Source: Chamaecyparis obtusa | Lineage: Eukaryota; Streptophyta; Pinopsida; Cupressales; Cupressaceae | Length of the DNA stretch: 64,000 nt | Reading direction: 5' to 3' | Assembly (NCBI GenBank): GCA_027943335.1 | Contig: BSBK01001116.1 | Span: 77,001-141,000, forward strand | Shown: positions 45,476 through 57,494 of the stretch, one piece after another | Numbering within the stretch: the first letter of the stretch is position 1 | How the letters are laid out: every line of letters begins with the position of its first letter | The notes under the pieces: model-generated | Seen by the model: the letters and a program-made list of their open reading frames with translations, nothing else | Databases searched by the model: none | What the model was told of the DNA's origin: nothing | Position numbers and translations under genes: made by a program

Positions 45476-46709
45476 TGTAGATCTCTAGAGTTTTGTTGAC
45501 TATTAGTGACTCACACTTAATCATTTATCTAGCCAATAATGGTCGGTCATCATTGCGACCGAGTCATTATGTAAAGGCCGAGATATGTAATGTATACTTA
45601 CGGAGTAGTAGTACTGTCAAGTAAACTTATGGTTACTATATATTTTTGTATTAGTTGAGTCACATTTTTGTCAAGCCATGTATACCGAGTGATAGAGATA
45701 TCAACATATTCCAAGTATAGTGAATGCCAAGTATCAGGAACATCATTTACTGAGTTAGCCAGAAATGACATATGAGTTTGTTATGGCATAGTGATCGAGG
45801 TAAATCATTTTGGCCAACATTTATGTTTTGTATTTTGTTTGTTGAGGTAATTATAGAGGTGATTACACATCTATTTTGTAATCATTGATCCCTATGTAAT
45901 ACTTAGAGCCAATCAGAGATTAGTAAGGCTTAAGCAGCAAAAGGAGTTAATCTGAACCGTAAATCTTGAATCATGAAGATGTTTTTTTGTTTATATAAGT
46001 ACAATATCTAAACCCCAAAATTAGTAAGTGTAAGAGAGAGAATGTGAAGGGTATGAAGGAATGAGTAGAGAGACACATCCAGTTTTGGTGAAGCATTCAG
46101 ACAAAGTTTAGTGACCAAGTTAAGTAGTGAAAGGATAGAATAGAGATAAATCTAATAGAAGAAATCAATGCAATATTGTAAAGAGAAGATCTATAATCTA
46201 CATAATAGTGCAAACTAAAGGATCAGGTACTGAGACATTCTAACAAGTGTATCAGGGTAAATCTCTTAATCGAGTAGTCCTAACAGACCTATTGTAATCT
46301 TTTAACCGAGTGCTTACTTTGTTGTAAGTTTTAAATCCTTTAGCAAGGTAGACTGTATAAGTGTTTGAGCTCTTAACAAGGCAGACCCCTTACAGGGTAG
46401 ATCACATTTTGATCAAATTTTGTTAGCCCTAACAGGCAAACTTATTACTATAGTAGTGAAGACTTTTGGGTGTCATCCCCACCCCAATTTTACCTTTCAA
46501 GGGTTTCAAGGTAACCAAAATTATTGTGTTATAAGTACTTTCATGAATGTTGCTTAGTATGTCAGTTACTTTGTTTTGATGAAGTATTGTTGATGCTATG
46601 CAAAAATTTTATACAATGTTAAATGTGAAGTAGGTGATATCTGATTCACCCCCCCCCCCCCCCCCCTCCCTCCCTCTCAGGATCACATTTCCCAACTATA
46701 TTTCCAACA
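45476..46709 (+). repeat. 3' LTR of element C
   Basis: This 1234-bp LTR starts TGTAGATCTC and ends TTTCCAACA. From 45857 on it matches the interrupted 5' LTR. It holds the TTAACAGGG-type repeats (46256-46440), the GGTGTCATCCCCACCCC block, and CTGATTCACC followed by a C run (46647-46667). It ends inside the protease of element G. Confidence 0.92.
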
Positions 46710-48986
46710 CTTTCTTCATCATCATAAGCTTTTATGGTTATTTTTTTCTTTGGGTCAATTGCTTCCTCAAAAAATCCTAAGGATTTAACCAAGTTCAAGG
46801 TACCAATATTTAGGCCAACTCCCCCATCAATGCGGACTCTTTTCACTCTATGCTTGTGGATCAAGACCTCTATATGCATAGGCAAATTTTGTGGGTGGTT
46901 TAAAGACATATCATCTTGTTTTGAAAAGGATAGACAATGGGGTGCAACAAGATGGCCTACCATGTTTTGGAATCTATCCACATCTAAATTCAAAGGCACA
47001 TTATTTTCCACAAGGGATTTTTCTAGAATCTCCTTATTAGTTGGTGAAAGCTTGAGTAATTCTAGGATAGAGATTTGAGTAGGGGTTCTTTGCAATTGGT
47101 CTACCAAATTATATTTCTTCTAAGGTGAAGATGATGTTGGATTAGGTAAGACAATTCTTGGGGCACCTCTTGATAAAGTGATCTTTGATTTTTTCCCCCT
47201 TGTTACAACATTAGATGTTGCTTCCCTTGGCTTTTCTTTTACCAAAATCACATTTATGGTGTTTTCATCACCACTTAAAGTATTGATGGTGTTATCATAA
47301 GTATGGGTGAAGTTAACCTTCTCATTACCTCTTTTGTTGTTATGATTGGTATTTGATGACTCCCCTTTTTCATGGTTTAGGAAAGGGTTTTTGAAAGCCG
47401 TATGGTCCTCATTATTTTTAGGCTCTTCTACTTTCATGGTTCCATCATCAATTAGATCTTGGAAAAGGTGTTTTAATTTCATACATTCATTTGTTTTATG
47501 TCCTTTTTTGTGATGGTATTCGCAATAATGAGAATCATTCCACCAATTGGGCTCAATTTGGCACTCATATGGCCTTGATTTAGGTAGGGTAGTGATTTTA
47601 TTAGCCACCAAAGTCCTTAATGCATTTTCCAAAGGTTCACCTAAAAAGTTGAATTTTCTTTTCTCATAAGTGGAAAAGAATGGTTTAGGGTTGTTGACAT
47701 TAGAATTATTGAAGGGAGTGTTTTTGTTGTTGGAATTGTTGTTGTTGTTGTTTTTGTTTTCGTTGTTGTTGTTGGGATTGTTATTATTATAAGGATCTTT
47801 GGTCATTTTGTTGACATTATACATTGGATTTGACCCGCTCGATAAGTTAAAGGGAGTAGCCTTTAAGTCCTGGGCTTCCACAACTCCATCATCCACAAGA
47901 TTTTTATAGTTATTTTTCAACCATAGTCTTGGTTTATCATTGTGATTTTTGGCTCCTTTATTGTTATTATAATTTGATAAGTTATGATTTTTATTGATGT
48001 TAGTATAGGGTTTATTATCTTTGAATAATTTAATTTCTCCTCTTTTAACCAACACCTCTTCTATTTTTATCCCATTTTCGATGATCTTTTCAAAAGTAGG
48101 GGGACATTGAAGTTGGAGCCTATAATTCATCTCCATATTTAGCATAAATATTTACATATTTTCCTTTTTGGGTATGCTTTGTAGATATCATGTGAAGATT
48201 GTTCTCCACCTTTGGAGAAACCCTAGAAGAGATTCACCGTCTTGTTGTTTAGTGTTGCATAGATTAAGCATGGTGATCTCATGCTCAATGTTGTAGGAAT
48301 AGTGAGTCACGAATTTGGAGGCTAATTCCTCAAATGTTTTTATCCCTTGTGGAAGTTTTGAGAACCATTCCATGGCTTGGCCTCCTAAACTTCTCGGAAA
48401 AAGTCTCATTAAATAGGTTGTGTCATGCATGAATTCAATACTTAGAGTACAAAATTCTCTAAGTTGGTCTTGTGGGTCTGATTTCCCTGTATATTTTTTG
48501 TATTTGGGGAAGACCGCATTTTTTAGGAAAGGTTCCATAACCAAGCTCTTATCAAAAGGAAATGGGCGTGCAAGGCCTCGATGGAAAATGGCTTAGGTTC
48601 AGTCGCCTTCTTCATTAGGTTGATTTGTGCTTGAAACATTTTCAATTGTTTATTCATAGCACCTATTGGATTATCATCTTCCTTATCTTTCTTAAGTTGG
48701 TCAACATCATATTCGTGAGGAAGTTTCACCTCTGCTTGGGCTAAATTAAGGAAATATCTTTCCCTATCTCTCTCTATAAGTTTGTCCATAACTTTGAGGA
48801 ATTTGATATCTTCAGCCTCCCTATTGGCTTTTCCTTTGAGTGTTTCTTCAGGCTCTTAATTTGCATGGTTAATATTTCCTTGATTTTCATTATTTCCCCC
48901 ATGGATGTAATTGTGAAATATGTAGTTTCTATCCATTGGATCAATTCTCTTCTCAAAAAGGTTTGCGAGACTATCCCCTTGGTCAT
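46710..48986 (-). pseudogene. Element G Gag and truncated protease
   Basis: From 48544 downward one frame shows the capsid-type Gag (LFPRSLGGQAMEWF, FLQRWRTIF), an Asn-rich segment (about 47700-47800), a knuckle CEYHHKKGHKTNEC at about 47480-47530, and the protease site IDGGVGLNIG near 46810-46830. Stops lie at 48186-48188 and 47120-47122. The N-terminal part (48986-48523) is split over other frames by small indels. Protease ends at the element C junction. A run of Gly codons past 46709 is the C-rich end of element C read antisense, not protein. Confidence 0.87.
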
Positions 48987-50865
48987 GATTTATGAAAGAC
49001 TTTTGAGATTCAAATTCAGGGACCTCTTTTGCAATGCAAGTGTCATCTTCTTGTAAAGATATTTTAATTTTATGAGATCATGTAGAAACTAGCATTAACA
49101 AGGATTTGATTCAAAATTGTGCTCCCCAAACTTAGCGATTGTTCTTTTTATGAAGATATTAAAAGTATAAGATGATTTTTCAAAATGGATTTCTCTTTCT
49201 TGTTCTACATATTCTTCAAACAAAGAAACCACAAATACACTTGTTCTTTTTAACCCTCTACAAAAAAAGTGTTTGAATATGTAAGGACATTATCACGGCT
49301 TTTTCACAAAAAGTCACTTCAAGCAATCTACCTAATTGACAAGTTGGTTCATAAACATGGCTTTACAAGGTAGGTTTTTCTAATTCGACAAGGTATTTAA
49401 TCAAGATTCTGTTCAAAATGGATATTAAGTTTCATCCCCCAAAAATTAGGAGGCTTCCCACCACTGGTATATCGGAGTTTTGCGCAATCCCCAAAGACTA
49501 CTAGAGGAAGTTTGAAAGCTTAATATCCTTTTGTCACACACTCCATTAAGGATGCATGCATTTCATTTTATAGTGGGTCAAATTTATGCGAAAAATACAA
49601 ATGTATCCCACTTTGGGTTGTCCCTCTCACCGGCCTCATTAAGGAAAATATCGGGAGGCGAGCCCACTAAAGATCTAGTATGTTCATATGTAAAGCAATA
49701 AAATAGATTTAAGAGATAAGTTTTGGGAATTTGATTCACCAAAAGGTGAAGAGCATGTCCCTATCTATTCTTATCTCCCAATCACTATTAATAATGTTCT
49801 ATTTTCTAAACCCATTAACTAATGGGAATTGAGTATTTTTACTATTTTCCACAAACAAGGGGTTATTGATTAAATACTTGATTTATCATTTAAGTTGGTT
49901 TAATTACTAGATTTTAGCAAAAATCACAAGGCCACAATTTAAACAAAAATTGACCAAGTTTGAGGCTTACCTTGATTTGCAGCTAGCAAAGGCTAGGGGC
50001 ATTTTTGAAGGATTTTGTCATGATTTTGACTCACCTAGTGTTGTTCGTTCCCTTTTCTTTGCCTCCTCTCCAACAAGTTAGTCAACACAAACAAACAGAG
50101 TGAAGTAAAACAAGAACAAAATTGAAATCTAAGCCTTATTTATCAATTTTGACACAAATAAATTAAGGCAAGTAAATCCAATTTAATGAGAAATTTTGAT
50201 TTGTAAGCTTCTACAACCTTTAAATATTGTTCATATACCTCACTCTCTTGTTGTGAATTCTCCAAAACCAGCTTGATGTTAGCTATATTCTCCTTTTTAA
50301 TTCATTTGGCCAATGCTTTATCCTCACTATTGAATTTGGTCTCTGCATTCTTCACTTTTTATGACTTGTCATCCTGCAGACATAGACACATCATTTTCCA
50401 AAAGCTAGATTTTGCAAATTTGCAATTTAATTAAAAGCAGAGCAAAACTAATTGAAAGCGTTGTTAAATCAATTAAAAGCATTGTTAAAAATTTTAAATG
50501 CGTTGCAGAAAAAACATGAAAGTGCAAAAACATAAATTAAATGCATTGTTTTAATAAGAAAATGCACTTAGAGAAAACATCAAACGCGTTGTAGAAAGAT
50601 TTGAAAGCACTTAGTAGTCAGGACACACGCACTGAAAGAATTAGAGATGGGATAATAGAAGGATTAAATGTGCTATTTGGCTATGCAAAGGCTCAAAAAT
50701 TTGTCATAAAAGCATCAATTCAGACCTCAAACAGGCTATAGGAAACCGCGTACATGCTGCAAAAATTGTCAAAAGTGTTTTTTTAACCTACAAAATAGAG
50801 AAACAAACAAGGATATGCAAGAAAAATACAATTTCCCCAAATTTAAAAATTAATGAGGCCTAATG
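48987..50865 (-). other. Leader of element G
   Basis: About 1.9 kb between Gag and primer site. It is AT-rich, with no recognised gene. A phrase around AAATGCGTTG/AAAGCGTTG recurs several times between 50450 and 50600. The length is comparable to the leader of element B. Confidence 0.6.
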
Positions 50866-50882
50866 CCCCATGGTGGGTGCCA
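50866..50882 (-). promoter_or_regulatory. Primer-binding site of element G
   Basis: The minus strand reads TGGCACCCACCATGGGG three bases after the LTR. It equals the element B site except for two changes, each turning CG into CA. Confidence 0.85.
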
Positions 50883-50885
50883 TTT

Positions 50886-51758
50886 TGTGTGCTATGAGAA
50901 GCACCTTCATAGGGTTAGTATTGTAAATAAATGAATATAAGAACTAAATTACCACAAATAGCAATCTAATTTAAGTAAATAATTGACAATTAAGCACTCT
51001 ATGGACCTCTATTTAGGTTCTCTAATGCAAATCTCTCAGCAAGCTTCCATTAATGACAGCCCTAAATTGAGAATGAATGATAAAGAAACTAAAAATTTTA
51101 ATTCCAAATGAAATTATCCTTTATTAGTCCTAGATTTTCCTTTCTAGCTATAAGTTATAAGAGGTTTTGTGCTATTCTCAGATTTGTGGATGATTACTGA
51201 TGGATTTTAGCCTTGATTTTATAGATTTTGGCAAGGGTAGGGGGTGGAGTTGAGTTGATCATGGTTGAGTTGAAGTTTAGTCCATGATTCTATCTTTGGA
51301 GACCATTTAAATAAATTGTCCTCAAAGATTGGGACAATGAGACAAAATGGGTGGACAAGATGTTCTCACCTTATGTGTGATGGAGATTCAATTTGAGCTT
51401 GATCCATGTGAGCTTGATCCTTAAATCCTATTGGTTGAGGCATTTTCCTCCCATGTGGTGTGTGGGAAAGTTAGGATTTATTAATTAAATTTATTTAATT
51501 TGTTTAGCCATGTGTACCCCTTAAATGGGTTGATTTGATTTAATTTGAACTATACAATTAAATAGATTAATTAAATAATTTATTGATTTATCATGATTTA
51601 TTAGATTTAAATTGATTTTATGGCTTTTTATTTTCAATTAAATTTGGACTATGGCTTGATTGCAATTTAGCTTTGATTTTAGCTTGATTTGATTTAATTG
51701 CCTTGATTTTGCCTTGGTTGCTCACATGATTGATCTTGTCCATTTTCAGGTGATTACA
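50886..51758 (-). repeat. 5' LTR of element G
   Basis: Reading the minus strand it starts TGTAATCACCTG, like the TGTAATACCCC start of the element B LTR, and ends CTCATAGCACACA. The 873-bp length is inferred from the primer site on one side and the return of LINE coding sequence on the other. Confidence 0.75.
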
Positions 51759-52444
51759 ATAGGAATATATTACATCAGGGAATTAAATGGAAAATTGGGG
51801 ATGGAAGAAACATCAATTTTTGGGAGGATGAGTGGATTGGCGATAGGAAATCAAAATCTAACGGGGCCTTTAATGGGTTCATGGGGACTGCTAAAAGATT
51901 AATTGAGATCTTTTTTGGGGATTATTTATCTAGAAATAGGTGGAGTGATTTTTCACAATGTAGGAGGGCCTACATTCAACTCAACCATAAAATCATTGAA
52001 TTACAAAGAATTATCAATAGGGCTCATATCTCTTTATTTCCCAAAGTGGATACTTTTGTTTGGAAGTTGGACTGTAGAGGGGAGTTCATTGTTAAACCTT
52101 CTTACAAACTACTATCCAAAGATGTCATCTCCTCCAATCGTTTGGGTAATGTCTATAATACTCACCTAGCCACTAAAATCTTTTTTTTTGGGTGGAAATC
52201 TACCCATAGTAAAATCCTTACTCAAGATAACCTCACACGTCAGGGATTCCAACTTCCTAACAGGTGTTATCTTTGTAAGTGGGAGGAGGAGACTATTCAT
52301 CTCTTGTTAATCCATTGTCAATCTATTCTCGAACCCTAGCAATTGGTGATTAACAAGCTTAACATTAGTTTGGTTTTGAATTTTGATCTTCACCAGTTCC
52401 TGTATGAAGGAATGGGGCCTCTACCAACCCTTGTGTGAAGTAGT
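51759..52444 (+). pseudogene. LINE (L1-type) reverse transcriptase zinc-binding domain, first piece
   Basis: The translated text has the plant LINE phrase KIGDGRNINFWEDEWIGD, then the zf-RVT domain with FPKVDTFVWKLDCRGEF, TQDNLTRQGFQLPNRCYLC and EEETIHLLLIHC. The longest open part is 51881-52339. The polymerase domain itself would lie upstream and is missing here because element G occupies that side. Coding continues on the far side of element H at 57284. Confidence 0.88.
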
Positions 52445-52845
52445 TGTTAGGATTAACAAGATAGAAATAACAGTTACATGAAAATATCACCAATATCAAA
52501 AAATAATAAACCACACAGAAGATAACACAAGACACAAAGATTTAACATGGTTCACCCAATCCTTGGGCTACGTCCACCAACAGCGAGTCCAATATTATCA
52601 TTATCCAGTGATTACAACCTGGTTATAATCCACAATCCCTTACATCTCAATACCACTGCAAGAAACTCCTAAAAACATATATCATGATAAAATCCCTAAC
52701 TCTAAGCTATTTATACAAGATTATTTTGTCACTTTAGGGTTACAACATTTTAGCCCAAAAATAGCCAAAACACATCCCCTGAACCTCGGTGAGGGTGGGG
52801 GGGAAAGGGTACAGTAATTCCCTGATCAACCACCATAATATAACA
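52445..52845 (-). repeat. 3' LTR of element H (left copy)
   Basis: Plus strand TGTTAGGATTAAC to CATAATATAACA. It matches 56887-57283. It is short, as is usual for Tnt1/Tork-type elements, and has a GGTTCACCCAATCCTTGGGC phrase in both copies. Confidence 0.93.
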
Positions 52846-54559
52846 ATCTACTACTTGGTAATTGATCAGACTCCACAAAAAACAATAATCTCCCACTTGG
52901 AGACTAATCCTATAGTAAAATCACTACCCTGTGAAGCTCCCATTGGATTTAACCATCCTTGACTTTGTTGTTCATTTATTCTATTCAGTCTAATAGACCA
53001 ACCAAAGATGAAAAAGAGTTAAAATTCTTTCTAGTTACTACCTTTGTAAACATATGTGCTAGATTATCATATGTTTGTATCTTTTCCATCTTTATCTTCC
53101 CATCATCCAAAAATGACCAAATAAAATGGTATCATAACTATATGTGTTTTGTCTTTGAGTGCAAAGAAGAATTATTTGCAAGATGAATGGAACTCTGGCT
53201 ATCTTTATATGGATAATTATCCCTTTGTGGATTTCCCAATTCTTCCATGAAGAATTTAAGCCATATCATCTCCTTGGATGCCTCTGTAGCAGCAACATAC
53301 TCTACCTTTGTAGTGGGTAAATAATTCACCTTTTGTAAGGTTGAGAAATCCAACTCACTATTATCCCACCAAAAGTAAATACATATCTTGTAGTACTCTA
53401 TCTTCTATCTATATCTCCTACCAAATCTAAGTCAACATCACCTTGTACAGTAGTAGTAGATCCCCCAAAGTGTAAACACTTACTAAATGTACCTCTCAAA
53501 TATCTGAGAATCCATTTGATTGCATTCCAATGCTCAATCCCAGGGTGACTCATATACTAGTTAACAACTCCCATTGCATGTGCAATATCTGGCCTAGTAC
53601 ATACCATAGCATACATTAAGCTCCCTGCAGATGAAGCATAAGGTACCTTAGACATTTTAGCGTCCTCTTTTGGTGTCTTAGGACACATCTCCTTAGACAA
53701 TTTCAAATGACCCGGCAAAGGCATGGTGATAGCTTTGGCATTCTCCATACAGAAACGTTGTGACACGTTCTCAATATAATTAGCTTGAGATAAAGTCAAT
53801 TTCCTATTTTTCCTATCTCTACAAATTTTCGTACCAATGATTTGTTTTGCTACCCCCAAATCCTTTATAGAAAATTAATGTGCTAACTATTGTTTCAACT
53901 CCTTAATGTGATCCATGTTAGACCCAACTACAAGCATATCATCAACATAAAAATATAAAATATGTAGCTATCATCATCCAACCTCTTAAAATAAACACAA
54001 TGGTTAGAATGACACTGATTGTATCCATACTCATATGTAAAAGTGTCAAATTTAATATACCATTTTCGAGGTGCTTGCTTCAAACCATATAAACTTTTCT
54101 ACAATCTGCACACTAAATTCTCCTTACCCTTGACCTCAAATCCTTGTGGTTGTACCATATATATTTATTCATCCAAATAACCATGAAGAAAAAATATTTT
54201 AACATCAAGCTTCTCTAAATGAAAATCTTCAATAGCTACAATACTTAAAACAATACGAATAGAAGTCATTTTAACAACTAGAGAAAATATCTCATCAACA
54301 TCAATACCCTTTTTCTGTGCAATTCCTTTTACAACTAACCTGGATTTAAATCTTTTCTTACCTACATCCTCTTCTTTCAGTCTGTAAACCCATTTATCTA
54401 TAAAGACCTTTTACCTCCAAGTAACTTACATAAATCCCAAGTTTGATTTTTTAGAAAGCAGTCCATTTCTTCTTCTGTAGAAAGCTCCCACTGAACCTTT
54501 TATCCACCTAGATAGATTTATCATATCCTTTTGGTTCACCTACATCTGTTAATAAAATA
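52846..54559 (-). pseudogene. Element H reverse transcriptase and RNase H
   Basis: On the minus strand RT shows KSLYGLKQAPRKWY-like text (about 54080), the VDDMLVVGS active site (about 53930-53950), and KDLGVAKQIIGTKICRD (53857 downward). SAGSLMYAMVCTRPDIAHAMG follows, near 53600. RNase H has the TTKVEYVAATEASKEMIWLK motif (53138-53353) and DSQSSIHLANN. Stops and frameshifts split it. The last about 200 bases, next to the left LTR, are noncoding with an AAGTGGGAGATTATT purine tract. Confidence 0.88.
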
Positions 54560-55938
54560 GAATACAAAGAGGGATAAAATATTTCTGGGGGCCTACTTAA
54601 CCTTGTTGACTGTCTAATATTCACTAGGGTTTGTGGTATTTGTTGTTGATGTTGTTGCGGAGCATAATGAACTAATGTAACATCATCTTGTGGAGTATCA
54701 TCCAGTACTACATAATCATTTTCTTTCTTCTCATGTTGCTACAAAAAATCTTTGTACAACACTTTCTCATTGAATATGACATCCCTTCTTCTTACAATTT
54801 TATGATTTTCAAAATCCCAAAGCCTATAACCAAATTCATCAATGCCATATCTAAAAAATACATTATTTTTTGACTTAGCTTCTAGCTTGGTTCTATTTTC
54901 AGAATCTATATGTATAAATGCTTCGCAACCAAAGATTTTGGTAATGAATAACTCACCTTCTTACCATTCCATGCTTCCTTTGGAATACCACAATCCAAAG
55001 GAGTATAGGAACCTCTATTGATTAAATAAATATTTTTATTAGTAGCCTCCACCCACATGTTTAAGGACAATCTAGCATGCAACCTCATACTCCTTGCATG
55101 TTCCATTATTGTCATGTTCATGTGTTCAGCCACTCCATTTTCTTATGGAGTCCTTGGCATAATTTTTTGCCTATAAATACCATTAGAGGAATAATAATCT
55201 TCAAATTTTGTGTTGCAATACTCACCACCATTATCAGATCTGAGACATTTTAGCCTTTTACCAGTCTCATTCTCAACCAAGCATTTACATTTCTTAAAAT
55301 TTTGAAATACATCAGATTTCTATCTAAGGAAATAAATCCATACTTTTCTTGTTGCATCATCTATAAATGTAACATAATACAAAGAGCCACCAAGGGAATA
55401 TACCTACGTTGGTCCCCATACATCTTTATGCACAAGCTCTACTTTCTCATTTTTATTTTCCTTCCCACTCTTCACAAAACTAACTCTCTTTTGTTTTCCA
55501 TACGCACAACTTTTATGGAAATCCATATTGAAACATTTTAGATAGGTAAAGCTTTCTTTGAATGAAGTAATTTCATATCTTTTTCACTCATGTGCCCAAG
55601 TTTGTTGTGCCAAAGTGTTGTATTAGAATTTACATCAACTATTTGATGTTCTTCCTACTCAACTACAACAATTGTTCCTGAATATTCATTTTTCTCTAAA
55701 ACAATTAAAGTAGAAGGAACAATATGACTTGTACAAATATATATGGTGCCTACGTTCACACCTTTTGCTACTACTAAGGAACCTTTTGAAACCTTCAATT
55801 TTCTATCATTAAAAGTAACTGTGCAACCCTCATCACCTAGTTGTCCTATTGAAATTAAATTCCTACTCAACCTTGGAACATGCCTTACCTCTTGTAGTAG
55901 CATGAAATGAAGTCCCAAAATCTAAAACCCATGAATCA
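54560..55938 (-). pseudogene. Element H protease and integrase
   Basis: Protease remnant SWVLDFGTSFHATT at about 55890-55930 corresponds to the copia DSGA site, with Ser and Ala both changed. The pre-integrase part reads VRHVPRLSRNLISIGQLGDEG and LWHNKLGHMSEKDMKLL. Integrase is broken but keeps MNMTIMEHARSMRLHARLS and NRGSYTPLD at 54906-55133. The frame changes several times. Confidence 0.87.
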
Positions 55939-56799
55939 TCAACACTTTCTAAAGAAAGAAGAAAAGCATCCTCTTCGGTTATTACTTACCACATTTTCCT
56001 CCTTGTTACCTTCTTGTTTGTCTCCTTCTTTATTCTTGTGAGACCAACAATCTTTCTTCTTATGACCTGGTTTTCCACAATACCAGCAATCATTTGGCCC
56101 TTTGGATTCAGACCTCTTTCCCTTTGATTTTCTCTTCATTTCCCACAAAATCCAAAATTATTTCATCTCTCATTCATTCTACCTCTGCTTTGTGCGTTCA
56201 AGACACTTCTAAATACAGATCCACCTAAACTTTTCCTACGAGTTTCCTCACTCAGAATTACACCGATAACATCATCAAATTTTAGGGTATTAGAACTAGA
56301 AATAGAGTTACTAATAGTCATTACCAAGCCATTCTAGCTTTTGGGCAAAGAACACAAAATCAAGAGAGCCCTAATTTCTTCATCAAAAATAACATTTATA
56401 GAAAATAACTGACTAGTAACTGTATTAAACTCATTCAAATGATTAGTAACAGATCCACCTTCTGCCATCTTCATATTAAACAAATACTTCATGAGAAATA
56501 CCTTGTTAGAAGTGAAGGGCTTTTCATACAGCTTCGCTAGGGTTTGCATCAAATCTACAGTCATCTTAGCTTGTGTTATTGAATGCCACTGATTGTGCCA
56601 GGCATAATCGAATACTACCAAGTTCCTTTCTATCAATAATATCTCAGTCCTCATCAGTCATTATTGATGGTTTCTTATATTTTTCTCCCAATGGCCACCA
56701 TAAATCCTTCTGATAGATATAGTCCTCTATTTTCATTTTCCATAACTAAAAGTTCTACCCATTAAAATTCTCAACCTTTAGCTTACCCTTGTCTGCCAT
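55939..56799 (-). pseudogene. Element H Gag
   Basis: The likely start is the ATG at 56797-56799 (MADKGKLKVENFNG). The UBN2-type Gag domain is seen at 56334-56654 (MTVDLMQTLAKLYEKP, GGSVTNHLNEFNTV, ALLILCSLPKS). A zinc knuckle CWYCGKPGHKKKDC lies near 56040-56080. An early stop follows the start, and other stops separate the parts. The wording is close to the Tnt1 type of copia Gag. Confidence 0.9.
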
Positions 56800-56870
56800 T
56801 TCTCCAACTCAACCGTGAGACTCCTACTAAACTATGAGATCTTCCTGCATAGGATAACTAAAAAACAACC

Positions 56871-56884
56871 TCACTCTGATACCA
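56871..56884 (-). promoter_or_regulatory. Primer-binding site of element H
   Basis: The minus strand reads TGGTATCAGAGTGA two bases after the 5' LTR, matching the initiator-methionine tRNA 3' end. Confidence 0.92.
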
Positions 56885-56886
56885 CT

Positions 56887-57283
56887 TGTTAGGATTAACA
56901 AGACAAAAATAACAGTTACATGCAAATATAACCAATATCAAAAATAATAAACCATAGAGAAGATAAAAAAAGACACAAAGATTTAACGGGGTTCACCCAA
57001 TCCTTGGGCTATGTCCACCAACAACGAGTCTAATATTATTATTATATAGTGATTACAACCTGATTACAATCCGCAATCCCTTATAGCCCAATACCACTGC
57101 AAGAAGCTGCTAAAAACATACATCATAATGAAATCCTTAACCCTAAGCTATTACAAGATTATTTTTCCGCTTTAGGGTTACAACATGTCAGCCCAAAAAT
57201 ATCCAAAAAACATCCCCCTGAACCCCGACGAGGGTAGGGGAAAAGGGTATAGTGCTTCCTTGATCAATCACCACAATATAACA
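56887..57283 (-). repeat. 5' LTR of element H (right copy)
   Basis: Plus strand TGTTAGGATTAAC to CACAATATAACA, pairing with 52445-52845 with scattered differences. Confidence 0.93.
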
Positions 57284-57494
57284 GCACTTGTGGAAGATCA
57301 TCCCCCCCCATGTGTTCTGGAGACTTTGGAAGGAAATAAATAATAGAGTTTTTAGGGACTATGAATGTTGAGTGGATGTGGTTTTTAATTCCCTTCTAAA
57401 TATTCTCTTTAATAATCTTTCTATCATAAACTTCGCAAGCTAGATACCCAGCCTTCTCCCTTGGACCACAAGTTGGCCAAGAGATGGAACTTAC
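57284..57494 (+). pseudogene. LINE zinc-binding domain, second piece
   Basis: The frame reads LWKIIPPHVFWRLWKEIN and NRVFRDYE, the usual continuation of the plant LINE zf-RVT region (the W-x-x-W-K-E-x-N-x-R-x-F pattern). Decayed linker text ends AKRWNL. It is the direct continuation of 51759-52444 once element H is removed. The last five bases, CTTAC at 57490-57494, are the target duplication of the solo LTR. Confidence 0.85.

Larger units (their letters stand above)
17226..46709 (+). mobile_element. Element C: non-autonomous LTR retrotransposon (Gag + unknown ORF2)
   Basis: After removal of the insertions B and D, element C has a 5' LTR (visible part 17231-17970 plus 32438-32543), a methionine-tRNA-type primer site, a Gag-like frame, a long ORF2 of unknown function, a polypurine tract and a 3' LTR. 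Its internal region is about 5.7 kb. Gag plus ORF2 fill nearly all of it, so protease, integrase and RT are absent rather than merely decayed. It is inserted in the protease region of element G. The expected partner of the right target site (CTTTC, 46710-46714) is outside the window. Confidence 0.8.
46710..51758 (-). mobile_element. Element G: 5' half of a Tat-type Ty3/gypsy element
   Basis: On the minus strand it has a 5' LTR (50886-51758), a primer site, a leader of about 1.9 kb, Gag and the first part of protease. It is cut at 46710 by element C, directly after the KAYDDEE stretch of the protease. RT, integrase and the 3' LTR should lie beyond the left edge of the window. Gag and protease are clearly related to A and B. 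Its right end sits in the LINE. Confidence 0.88.
52445..57283 (-). mobile_element. Element H: complete Ty1/copia retrotransposon, Tnt1-like
   Basis: LTRs of 401 bp (52445-52845) and 397 bp (56887-57283) flank Gag, PR, INT, RT and RNase H in copia order on the minus strand. The primer site is TGGTATCAGAGTGA. The flanks GTAGT and GCACT are weak remnants of a target duplication. The LINE reading frame resumes directly after the element, which proves the insertion. All genes are broken by stops and frameshifts. Confidence 0.93.

Noticed and set aside
46646..46709. Poly-Gly C-terminus joined to the element G protease
   Set aside because: It is the C-run at the end of element C's LTR read antisense across an insertion junction, not a protein tail.
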